Both the position numbers and the translations under genes were made by a program. Below, piece after piece: positions 1 to 5,947 of a DNA stretch of 7,159 bases. Position 1 is the first letter of the stretch. Each line of letters opens with the position of its first letter. Origin of the DNA: an uncultured Bacilli bacterium (GTDB taxonomy: Bacteria > Bacillota_I > Bacilli_A > RF39 > UBA660); NCBI GenBank assembly GCA_905236935.1, contig CAJOQL010000052.1, forward strand, positions 1 through 7,159. The letters run 5' to 3'. Under the pieces are notes generated by a model. The model was not told where the DNA came from and did no database searches. It was given only the letters and a program-made list of their open reading frames with translations.

Positions 1-133
1 AGGAGTTTTATACACACTTACATTTATAGCTACTTGTATAGTTTTATATAAGAAACCAATGAATATAGGAATCAGTTTAATAATAGGTTTGATCTTAGCA
101 TTTTTAATAAGAATACCATTTATAAGTGGTTAA
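1..133 (+). CDS. C-terminal end of an unidentified membrane protein (partial)
   Basis: An open frame enters from the left edge (first full codon at 2) and stops at TAA 131-133, giving 43 residues. They form two hydrophobic stretches: roughly residues 2-16, then after a short basic turn (YKKP) residues 21-41, ending IRIPFISG. This is the tail of a polytopic membrane protein with its last helix near the C-terminus. The piece is too short and lacks motifs, so I cannot name the family. The end of a small permease (for example an AzlD-like protein) would fit in topology but is not shown. A weak terminator follows 24 bp later and a new promoter begins after it, so this gene probably belongs to a separate upstream transcript from the metal-type operon. 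Confidence 0.55.
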   Translation, partial: GVLYTLTFIATCIVLYKKPMNIGISLIIGLILAFLIRIPFISG

Positions 134-156
134 TCGTAAGATTAAGATATTATGAT

Positions 157-183
157 AGATCAAGCGATAAGTTTGGTCTTTTC
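157..183 (+). terminator. Weak intrinsic terminator after the upstream membrane gene
   Basis: AGATCAA (157-163) pairs with TTGGTCT (173-179) as a 7-bp stem with one G-U pair and a loop of about 9 nt. It is followed by TTTC. It lies 24 bp after the stop at 131-133 and just before the promoter at 186-214, which suits a gene boundary. The stem is AT-rich and the U-tract is short, so efficiency is doubtful. Confidence 0.4.
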
Positions 184-185
184 TA

Positions 186-214
186 TTGCAATAATATAAA
201 ATAAAATGTATAAT
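186..214 (+). promoter_or_regulatory. Promoter of the Fur-remnant/permease operon
   Basis: A -35 hexamer TTGCAA (186-191), a 17-bp spacer and a consensus -10 TATAAT (209-214) form a strong sigma-A-type promoter. Transcription would start near 221, inside or at the edge of the inverted repeat at 222-236. No better promoter is visible just before the permease at 541, so this one probably still drives the permease and its partner through the broken regulator gene. Confidence 0.75.
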
Positions 215-240
215 TTGAATATGAAAATCATTTTCAAATT
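212..240 (+). promoter_or_regulatory. Fur/Zur/PerR-type operator (7-1-7 inverted repeat)
   Basis: TGAAAATCATTTTCA (222-236) is a perfect 7-1-7 palindrome of the class bound by Fur-superfamily repressors. The Firmicute Fur consensus is TGATAAT-N-ATTATCA, differing at one position per arm. A second perfect dyad overlaps it: AATTTGAA (212-219) with TTCAAATT (233-240). The site lies directly after the -10 and covers the expected start point, so a bound dimer would block transcription. The next gene is itself a Fur-family remnant, which suits an autoregulated operon. Which metal is sensed cannot be read from the site. Confidence 0.65.
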
Positions 241-255
241 GGAAGGAATGATTAT

Positions 256-526
256 ATGGCAAGAAGTGAATCTTATAATACTAAACAAAAAGATATAATC
301 CTTAATGCTATAAAACATCAAAAGAAAGAATTTACAATTAATGATATTTATAATCAAGTTAAAGATAAAAATTGATTAACTACAATTTATATATTAGTTG
401 ATAAATAAGGTCTTTATTCTATTACTATTTAAAACAAACAAAAATATAAAAGAAAATTTAATTATTTTATCAGTTATTTATTTTGTTGGGGATATTATTG
501 GTATTATAGTTGATTTAGTAATATAA
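256..526 (+). pseudogene. Decayed Fur-family metalloregulator (Fur/Zur type)
   Basis: A start at ATG 256 with Shine-Dalgarno GGAAGG at 241-246 begins a product opening MARSESYNTKQKDIILNAI. It continues through a helix-turn-helix region, KKEFTINDIYNQVKDK, and is cut at residue 40 by TGA (373-375). The same frame then reads LTTIYILVDK, matching the Fur-family recognition-helix pattern (LTTIYR-LVDKL), and stops again at TAA (406-408). Further on, in another frame, 491-526 reads GDIIGIIVDLVI. This resembles the family's CGDIIHIDC metal-site segment with the His and Cys residues lost. An intact Fur protein is about 130-150 residues, and the last 40 or so are not found before the permease. Two stops, at least one frame change and lost ligands indicate a pseudogene. 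The N-terminal identification is fairly secure. The 3' limit is inferred and could be coincidental. Confidence 0.7.
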
Positions 527-540
527 GAACGGAGGAAAAC

Positions 541-1503
541 ATGGATATGATAAAAAATATCTCAATAATATTTACTTCGATATTCTTTGAGAGTTTGCCA
601 TTTTTACTTTTAGGATCACTGATATCATCGATTATTGAAACTTATGTATCAAATGAAACAATTGCTAAAATTATACCTAAAAATAAAGTGTTAGGATCTA
701 TTGTTGGCGTGTTTCTAGGTTTTTTCTTACCAGCTTGTGATTGTGCAGTTATTCCTGTATCAAAAAGGTTGTTAAAGAAAAAAGTTCCTATTAATGTTGC
801 TATTAGTTTTATGTTAGCATCCCCAATTATTAATCCAGTTGTTTTACTTTCAACTTATAATGCTTTTTATAGAACCAATCCTGAAATATTCTGGTATAGA
901 TTATTATTTGGAATTCTAATTGCATTATTAATTGGAATAATTATGGGAATAATATTTGGCAAAAGAGATGTTATTACAAATAATTTAACAAGCGAAGATG
1001 AAGAATGCTGTCATTGTCATAAACATGAAGAAAAAATTGATGAAGATTTTAAAGAAGAATATCATTGTCATCACGAAAAACATACGCATCATATTTTAAA
1101 AAACGATATTTTATCTATTTGTAGACATACTGCTTATGATTTATTTGAAGTAGTTAAATATTTAATGTTCGGTGCTTTACTTGCTAGTTTAGTACAAGTG
1201 CTATTACCAAGAAATATCTTAATTATATTTAATAATAATCAAGTATTATCAATTATAGTATTGATGTTATTTGCATATTTAATATCTTTGTGTTCTACAT
1301 CAGACTCATTTGTAGGTAAGTCACTTCTTTCAACATTTAATGAAAGTTCTATTATTGCCTATTTATTATTAGGACCAATGATAGATATTAAAAATACAAT
1401 AGTATTATTAGGTAATTATAAAAAGAGTTTTGCGTGGACTTTAATAACATTAATATTTGTAGTTATCTTCTTTTTTAGTTTATTGGTGGTGAAGATACTA
1501 TGA
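541..1503 (+). CDS. PF03773 permease (ArsP/YraQ/YcgR type) with His/Cys-rich loop
   Basis: This 320-residue membrane protein has about eight hydrophobic segments in two blocks, residues 10-140 and 200-320. Family hallmarks are PACDCAVIPVSKRL (64-77), ASPIINPVV (93-101) and, in the second block, CSTSDSFVGKSL (251-262) and GPMID (278-282). Between the blocks lies a hydrophilic loop with 13 His/Cys residues at 156-184 (CCHCHKH, then HCHHEKHTHH), typical of metal binding. The family (COG0701/UPF0718, including B. subtilis YcgR) is a predicted permease normally paired with a YcgQ-like protein, which is encoded next with a 4-bp ATGA overlap. ATG 541 follows GGAGG at 531-535. Expression probably comes from the operator-controlled promoter at 186-214. 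A transition-metal substrate, zinc most likely, is inferred from the operator and loop. No substrate is established by sequence. Confidence 0.85.
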   Translation: MDMIKNISIIFTSIFFESLPFLLLGSLISSIIETYVSNETIAKIIPKNKVLGSIVGVFLGFFLPACDCAVIPVSKRLLKKKVPINVAISFMLASPIINPVVLLSTYNAFYRTNPEIFWYRLLFGILIALLIGIIMGIIFGKRDVITNNLTSEDEECCHCHKHEEKIDEDFKEEYHCHHEKHTHHILKNDILSICRHTAYDLFEVVKYLMFGALLASLVQVLLPRNILIIFNNNQVLSIIVLMLFAYLISLCSTSDSFVGKSLLSTFNESSIIAYLLLGPMIDIKNTIVLLGNYKKSFAWTLITLIFVVIFFFSLLVVKIL

Positions 1504-2372
1504 AAAGATATTTAGGAATAATATGTTTGTTATATTCAGGTATATTTGGCTATGTAGTATTCTTTGATAAATTAAAAATGTTTTTAGCACCACAAATGCA
1601 TATATATATTAAATTATCAATAGTTCCAATGATGCTTATTGGTCTTATAATGTTATTTAATAATAAAGTTCATTATAAATTTAAGATTAGTGATTTAGCT
1701 TTGATACTACCTCTTATAATGTTAATAATTGCAGGAGATGGCAGATTAACATCTAGTTTTGCTAGTAATAGAACAACTAATTTTAATATGGAAATTAGAA
1801 CTAAAACTGAAGATAAAGAAACTGAGAAACAAGTAAAAGTTAAGAAAGAAGATAATAAAATAACCGAAGAAATAACTAAAGAACAAAAGCAAGAAATTAG
1901 CGAAAAACCTAAAATAGAAGAAACTACAGAACCTTATGATTTTTCTAATCCATATTTTGAAATAATTGATGCAAATTATAATGAATTGTCAAGTTATATT
2001 ACATTTGAGCCAAAAGCTGATAAGTTTAAAGGAAAAACAATTAAAGTTAAAGGATTTGCATTAAAGGAAGCATCGTTCTTACCAGAAGGATATTTTGCAA
2101 TAGGAAAATATGCAATAAGTTGCTGTGTAGCTGATGCAGAATTTACAGGATTTATTGCTAAATATGATAATAATAAGATTACAACCGATAAGTGGTATGA
2201 AATTGAAGGTATTTTAGAAGAAGGTAAGACAACAGAAGATTACGATATAATGTTTATACAAGTAATTAATATAAAAGAGATAAATTCTAAAGATGAAGAA
2301 CAGTATGTATATCCATGTTATGCTTATGATGATGGGTTATGCGAAGCAATTGCAAAGTATAATTTAGAATAA
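1500..2372 (+). CDS. DUF1980/TIGR03943 (YcgQ-type) permease partner subunit
   Basis: This 290-residue protein has three N-terminal membrane segments (about 5-22, 37-53, 64-79). A 45-residue Lys/Glu-rich low-complexity linker (about 100-145) follows, then a soluble C-terminal domain (about 146-290). The domain carries the family pattern: GKTIKVKGFAL (178-188), ISCCVADAEFTGF (206-218), WYEIEGIL (232-239) and YVYP (269-272). The CCVADA cysteine pair (208, 209) is the diagnostic mark of this family (TIGR03943; YcgQ in B. subtilis). Two more cysteines follow at 273 and 281. The ATG overlaps the permease stop as ATGA, with GGTGGTG at 1485-1491 as ribosome-binding site, so the two are translationally coupled and probably form one complex. 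The biochemical role of the family is not established. A metal-related role is inferred from operon context. Confidence 0.85.
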   Translation: MKRYLGIICLLYSGIFGYVVFFDKLKMFLAPQMHIYIKLSIVPMMLIGLIMLFNNKVHYKFKISDLALILPLIMLIIAGDGRLTSSFASNRTTNFNMEIRTKTEDKETEKQVKVKKEDNKITEEITKEQKQEISEKPKIEETTEPYDFSNPYFEIIDANYNELSSYITFEPKADKFKGKTIKVKGFALKEASFLPEGYFAIGKYAISCCVADAEFTGFIAKYDNNKITTDKWYEIEGILEEGKTTEDYDIMFIQVINIKEINSKDEEQYVYPCYAYDDGLCEAIAKYNLE

Positions 2373-2398
2373 TAAAACAATCATAATTTTAAGATATT

Positions 2399-2449
2399 AG
2401 GAAGCGAAAGTTCCTTAGACTGTTGACAAAGTAAATTTAACAATAGTCT
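2399..2449 (+). other. Two consecutive 3'-UTR hairpins before the operon terminator
   Basis: Hairpin 1 pairs AGGAA (2399-2403) with TTCCT (2411-2415). With G2404 bulged, C2405-G2410 adds a pair and closes a GAAA tetraloop. Hairpin 2 pairs AGACTGTTG (2417-2425) with CAATAGTCT (2441-2449), 9 bp including one G-T, with a 15-nt loop. They stand head to tail one base apart and lead straight into the terminator hairpin at 2452-2471. The function is unknown. A 3'-end stabilising structure or a small-RNA-like tail is possible. Confidence 0.5.
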
Positions 2450-2451
2450 GG

Positions 2452-2476
2452 CAGAACACGAACGTGTTCTGTTTTA
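2452..2476 (+). terminator. Intrinsic terminator of the permease operon
   Basis: CAGAACACG (2452-2460) and CGTGTTCTG (2463-2471) are perfect complements separated by AA. In RNA the innermost pairs open to give a stem of about 7 bp with a small loop. TTTT follows at 2472-2475. It is GC-richer than its surroundings and lies 80 bp after the stop of the YcgQ-type gene, so it ends the operon. Confidence 0.8.
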
Positions 2477-2653
2477 GTAATATTTGCAATCATATAATTA
2501 TTAAAAAATCTATAAAACCTTAATAATTATTCTATAAAATGATACATTACACAATATTTATTACCTTTAAACGAGTATACAACAGATAAACAAAAAGCTA
2601 ATAACCACAGTAAAGATTTATCCCATTAATTTGAATATTATAGATTTTCTAAC
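2477..2653. other. Intergenic stretch with no gene seen
   Basis: This part of the 344-bp gap before the lectin gene is very AT-rich. It shows no open frame with a ribosome-binding site, no RNA gene that I recognise and no clear repeat. An 11-bp inverted repeat (2505-2515 and 2638-2648) is about what chance gives at this base composition. Confidence 0.5.
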
Positions 2654-2694
2654 TATTAAAAAAAATAAAAAAGTGATATACTATTTATATAGTA
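2654..2694 (+). promoter_or_regulatory. Extended -10 promoter of the lectin gene, with a dyad over the start point
   Basis: TGATATACT (2674-2682) is a textbook extended -10 (TGnTATAAT type). The -35 position 17 bp upstream (2654-2659, TATTAA) is poor, which is usual for extended -10 promoters. Transcription should start near 2689, about 28 nt before the GTG start. A 6-4-6 palindrome, TACTAT (2679-2684) with ATAGTA (2689-2694), overlaps the -10 and start point. It could be an operator, but short AT-rich dyads also arise by chance. Confidence 0.6.
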
Positions 2695-2716
2695 GAGAGT
2701 GAAAGGTGGATATATA

Positions 2717-4636
2717 GTGAAAATTACATTAAAAAATATTAGGATGATTGGTTGTTTCTTTTTGATAATAATGGCACTTTTTTTTGCTAATAATATATCA
2801 GTTAAGGCAGAAGGTGAAAATTTTTATTTTGGAAAATTCGATTTTAAAACACAAAAATTTGTAGATGCCTATGGCACAGGAACTGAGTTATATAAAAGTA
2901 TTTTAATAGCAAATGGAAACGCAGAAGGTTCTTCAATAGAGTTAGAACTACCAACTGTAGATGGTTTTATTAAAAGTGCTGATGCAAGTACAAATTATTC
3001 TACTGTTATAAATATGCCAAGTGGAAAAACTCCAGAAGAAATCGGTAATTATATTAAAGAGATTATATTTAAAAATTGTTCTGATGGTCAAATGATTCAA
3101 ATAGTTATATCTGATAAGATTATTAATAATAAAACATTTTATTATGCAGCTAATCAACATTACTATCAATATGTAGGATATACTGATATAGGTAAAAATC
3201 ATTCATGGGTGGATGCATATAATCTTGCAAAACAATTAACTTATGGTGGAAGACAAGGATATCTTGCAACTGTAACTAGTTTTGAAGAAGATTTATTTAT
3301 ATATAATGCATCTAATTCCATTGGATGGCTTGGAGGAACTGTTTTAACTCACGGTGATGAAGAAGGTTCTTTATATTATTCTTCTTTTAATAAAAATAGT
3401 GGTGCAAATACTTGGTATTGGGCAGATGGTCCAGAAAGAGGTCAAGTGTTCTTTGAAGGAAAAGGCTCTGGAGTTTATAAAAAAAATGAAGAAAAAGGAT
3501 ATTTTTTTAACTGGGCAAACAATGAACCAAATAAATCTATTTATAGTAAAGAAAGCTGTTTAACATCACTAAGAACTGGTGTTGGATATGCAGCTAAAAA
3601 AGCAGGAAGTAATATTAAAAGTAGTTGGAATGATGCCCCAGAGAATAGTCAATCCGTTCATAGTGTATATGGTGTAAAAGGATATTTTGTTGAGTATGGT
3701 GATCAAATTATTGGTGATAGTGGTGCAAATAGTGGAGATAGTATAATTTCTTCAGTTGTTATAACGTATCCAACAGTAAAACAAAAAGAAGAAGAAATTC
3801 TTGTTTATGATGGTACTGAAAAAAAGCCTACAATAATAGTAGAATTTGATAATAATACTCTTATAGAGGGGAAAGATTATGAAATACAATATGTAGGAGT
3901 TAATCCTATAGAATATGGCCCTAGTACAACTGCTCCAAAAGAGGTAGGAACTTATAAAGCAGTTTTAATATTTAAAGATAATTATGAAGGAATTCAAAAA
4001 GAAGTAGTATTCTCTATTATAAACAGTGGTTTAGTAATTATTACAGATTCAGCAACTCCAAATGCACATAATGCAAAATTAATGTTAAATTCTGAAGAAT
4101 TACTAAATAAATTAAAGCTTACTGATAGTGAATTAGAGGCTTTACATGATAATAAAAAAATATATATATATTTAGAAGTTAATGATATTACTGATATTGT
4201 ATCAGAAGCTGATAGAGATATAATTGAAAAATCTATCGAAACAAATGTAAATATTGGAAGATATTTGGATGTTAATTTATTTAAAAAAGTGGATGAAGAA
4301 GAAAGTGTAAAAATAACAGAATTAAATAAGCCTATAAATATATCATTTACTATTCCAGATGAGTTATTAAATATTAATTCAAAAATTAATAGAACATTTG
4401 AAGTTTATGTATTACATGATAATCTTGTAACTAAAACAAATGTAGAAATAAATGACAATACTGGTACATTTGAAGCTGATAGATTTTCAACATATGTCTT
4501 AACATACACCGATACTAAAATTATAAGTAATCCTCAAACTGGTGATAATGTTCTATTCTATATCTCAATGTTGGGATTAAGTTTGTTAGGACTTACTGGT
4601 ACTATACTATACTTTAAGAAAAAAAGATTTAATTAA
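2717..4636 (+). CDS. Sortase-anchored surface protein with C-type lectin domain
   Basis: From GTG 2717 this is 639 residues. That start is preferred over the in-frame GTG at 2699, because AAAGGTGG (2702-2709) lies 7 bp before it and nothing similar precedes 2699. A signal peptide (basic KITLKNIR, hydrophobic core 10-25) probably ends after VKA at about residue 31. An N-terminal domain runs to about 135. The C-type lectin domain (about 140-328) shows WVDAYNLAKQL, GYLATVTSFEED, WLGG (204-207), WYWADGPE (233-240), NWANNEPN with EPN at 270-272, SWND (303-306) and GYFVEYG. EPN and WND are the calcium/sugar-binding signatures of mannose-type lectin domains. Only two mature cysteines (121, 281) occur, so the usual disulfides are largely absent. 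An Ig-like/MBG-like domain (about 348-436) and an unnamed domain (439-598) follow. The C-terminus is NPQTG (605-609), a membrane helix and KKKR. The protein is probably wall-anchored by the adjacent sortase. Ligand unknown. Confidence 0.88.
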   Translation: MKITLKNIRMIGCFFLIIMALFFANNISVKAEGENFYFGKFDFKTQKFVDAYGTGTELYKSILIANGNAEGSSIELELPTVDGFIKSADASTNYSTVINMPSGKTPEEIGNYIKEIIFKNCSDGQMIQIVISDKIINNKTFYYAANQHYYQYVGYTDIGKNHSWVDAYNLAKQLTYGGRQGYLATVTSFEEDLFIYNASNSIGWLGGTVLTHGDEEGSLYYSSFNKNSGANTWYWADGPERGQVFFEGKGSGVYKKNEEKGYFFNWANNEPNKSIYSKESCLTSLRTGVGYAAKKAGSNIKSSWNDAPENSQSVHSVYGVKGYFVEYGDQIIGDSGANSGDSIISSVVITYPTVKQKEEEILVYDGTEKKPTIIVEFDNNTLIEGKDYEIQYVGVNPIEYGPSTTAPKEVGTYKAVLIFKDNYEGIQKEVVFSIINSGLVIITDSATPNAHNAKLMLNSEELLNKLKLTDSELEALHDNKKIYIYLEVNDITDIVSEADRDIIEKSIETNVNIGRYLDVNLFKKVDEEESVKITELNKPINISFTIPDELLNINSKINRTFEVYVLHDNLVTKTNVEINDNTGTFEADRFSTYVLTYTDTKIISNPQTGDNVLFYISMLGLSLLGLTGTILYFKKKRFN

Positions 4637-4644
4637 AACTTAAG

Positions 4645-4669
4645 CAGGATTTTAATAATCCTGTTTTTT
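4645..4669 (+). terminator. Intrinsic terminator after the lectin gene
   Basis: CAGGATT (4645-4651) pairs perfectly with AATCCTG (4657-4663) around a 5-nt loop, followed by TTTTTT (4664-4669). It begins 8 bp after the lectin stop. It separates the lectin gene from the sortase gene, although some read-through would allow co-expression. Confidence 0.85.
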
Positions 4670-4679
4670 GGTGTATAAT
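4651..4679 (+). promoter_or_regulatory. Possible sortase promoter overlapping the terminator
   Basis: A consensus -10 TATAAT (4674-4679) preceded by TG lies just after the terminator U-tract. The best -35 at 17 bp is TTTAAT (4651-4656), a poor match inside the terminator hairpin. Transcription would begin near 4686, leaving a very short leader into the Shine-Dalgarno at 4687-4693. That is tight but workable. The alternative is read-through from the lectin promoter. Confidence 0.4.
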
Positions 4680-4701
4680 AGTATGGAAGGAAGATGGGTA
4701 T

Positions 4702-5493
4702 ATGGAAAAAAGACGATTGAAGCTGAAATATAGAAATATATTAAATATACTTGTCATAATACTTGCTATAATATGTTTAATTACTGCAATATATTCTTTT
4801 ACTAATATTATTATTTGGAAAGTTAATGTTAATAAGAATAATACTATTAAGAATAATTTAAAAAAGTTTGTTATTGTTAAAGAAAAAGTTATAAAAGAAG
4901 ATGATACTATTGATAATAATGAAGAAGAAGTTTTTAATGTAGATTTTAATAAACTAAAACAAATGAATAGTGATACAGTAGCTTATTTAAAAGTTAATAA
5001 TTCTAAGATAGATTATGTTGTAGTTAAAGGAAATGATAATGATTATTATTTAAATCATAATTTTAATAAAGAATATAATAGATCTGGCTGGATATTTGCT
5101 GATTATCATAATAAATTTGATGGAACTGATAAAAATATTGTTATTTATGGCCATAATACGGCAGATGGGTCAATGTTTGGAACTTTAAGAAATGCTTATA
5201 ATAAAGAATGGAATGATAATCTAGAAAATAGACTAATTACTTTAATAACAGAAAGTGGAACTTATAGGTATGAAATATTCTCTACCTATAATATAGAACC
5301 TGAAGATTTTTATATTAATACGGAATTTAATAATAAAGAAGATTATTTGAATTTTTTAAATGTTATAAGAATAAGAACTTTTTATGATTATAAGGTAAAG
5401 GTTACTGAAAATGATAATATTTTAACATTATCAACATGTACATCCAATGGAACTAAAAGATTGGTGCTTCATGCAAAGCTTATTAAAGATTAA
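4702..5493 (+). CDS. Class B sortase
   Basis: Sortases are membrane-anchored cysteine transpeptidases that cut a C-terminal sorting signal and join the protein to cell-wall peptidoglycan or pilin. This 263-residue protein has a basic N-terminus, one membrane helix (about 13-38) and a flexible linker. The sortase fold runs from about residue 85: DTVAYLKVNNSKIDYVVVKG (91-110), DYYLNHNF, GWIFADY (129-135), NIVIYGHN with catalytic His151, DGSMFGTL, ILTLSTCT with catalytic Cys246, and Arg253 in KRLVLHAKL. The LSTC context and the GWIF-DY and HN-DGSMF segments are class B (SrtB) features, as is the N-terminal anchor. AAGGAAG at 4687-4693 positions the ATG. It lies 65 bp after an NPQTG-bearing lectin protein. 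Class B enzymes commonly use NPQTN-like signals, so that protein is the likely substrate. SrtB in Staphylococcus and Listeria serves haem uptake, but no haem genes are visible here. Confidence 0.92.
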   Translation: MEKRRLKLKYRNILNILVIILAIICLITAIYSFTNIIIWKVNVNKNNTIKNNLKKFVIVKEKVIKEDDTIDNNEEEVFNVDFNKLKQMNSDTVAYLKVNNSKIDYVVVKGNDNDYYLNHNFNKEYNRSGWIFADYHNKFDGTDKNIVIYGHNTADGSMFGTLRNAYNKEWNDNLENRLITLITESGTYRYEIFSTYNIEPEDFYINTEFNNKEDYLNFLNVIRIRTFYDYKVKVTENDNILTLSTCTSNGTKRLVLHAKLIKD

Positions 5494-5828
5494 TTAATTT
5501 AAAAAAAGAAGATTTGTAATAATGAATTAGATATATTAATTAATAAAATACCAAAGTAATACTTTTTCTAAAAAGGATTAATACTAACGAAAGTTAATTG
5601 CTCACAAGTTTATTATTCTTGTAATCAATTAATAACTCCTAAAGTTGTATATAAAATTTTTTCTTTTACTCAAACTCTGAAAAATACTCTGAAAATAATA
5701 TAAAGATTATTCCTAAATATGATTTAATTAAATCTATAGAAAAAATTAATAGATAATTATGGTAGTTGTTTTAAAATAAAAATAATCGTACTATATAAGA
5801 TATAAAACAAATGAGAATCCGTTTTTGT
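5494..5828. other. Gene-free AT-rich stretch with a hairpin and possible eroded coding sequence
   Basis: No intact gene is seen in the 454 bp between the sortase and the regulator. AAAGT/ACTTT (5553-5557, 5561-5565) before TTC is at best a very weak terminator for the sortase. An imperfect two-tier hairpin spans 5592-5637: AGTTAATTG with CAATTA..ACT, and an inner ACAAG (5604-5608) with CTTGT (5618-5622). A frame open from 5572 to 5700 (43 codons, no start with a ribosome-binding site) and a second at about 5704-5754 in another frame could be remains of one degraded gene. I recognise neither. Confidence 0.4.
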
Positions 5829-5837
5829 TGATATAAT
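5829..5837 (+). promoter_or_regulatory. Extended -10 promoter of the XRE regulator gene
   Basis: TGATATAAT (5829-5837) is a perfect extended -10 element. No good -35 exists 17 bp upstream. Transcription would start near 5844, giving a leader of about 104 nt. The leader contains two small dyads, TTTGC-8-GCAAA (5852-5869) and TTGCT-TGT-AGCAA (5888-5900). Either could be a site for the regulator itself, but that is speculative. Confidence 0.5.
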
Positions 5838-5947
5838 ATAGTTAGTTTTCATTTGCAATTAATAGCAAAATTAAATGTAAAAAAATATTGCTTGTAGCAA
5901 CGGCATATCTGTAATAAACTAAACTTGATGAAAGGAGAGAGTGTAAT

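Noticed and set aside
160..357. 65-codon open frame on the minus strand
   Set aside because: It lies antisense to the promoter, operator and Fur remnant, has no ribosome-binding site or recognisable domain, and is rich in Ile/Phe as expected of AT-rich noise.
373..375. TGA in the Fur remnant read as tryptophan (code 4)
   Set aside because: Tryptophan is TGG throughout the intact genes, TGA ends the permease at 1501-1503, the Fur family has no tryptophan expected there, and a TAA stop follows at 406-408.
2505..2648. 11-bp inverted repeat (2505-2515 and 2638-2648) as the ends of a small transposable element
   Set aside because: Several such AT-rich repeats are expected by chance in a window of this size and composition, there is no clean target-site duplication, and the inside carries no recognisable element.
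2948..3202. 84-codon open frame on the minus strand
   Set aside because: It is antisense to the N-terminal region of the lectin-domain protein, with no supporting start signal or homology.
3354..3563. 69-codon open frame on the plus strand in another frame
   Set aside because: It sits wholly inside the lectin domain, whose own frame carries clear family motifs.
5674..5697. Two tandem 12-bp units beginning ACTCTGAAAA
   Set aside because: There are only two imperfect copies, with no further units and no link to any gene or known repeat type.
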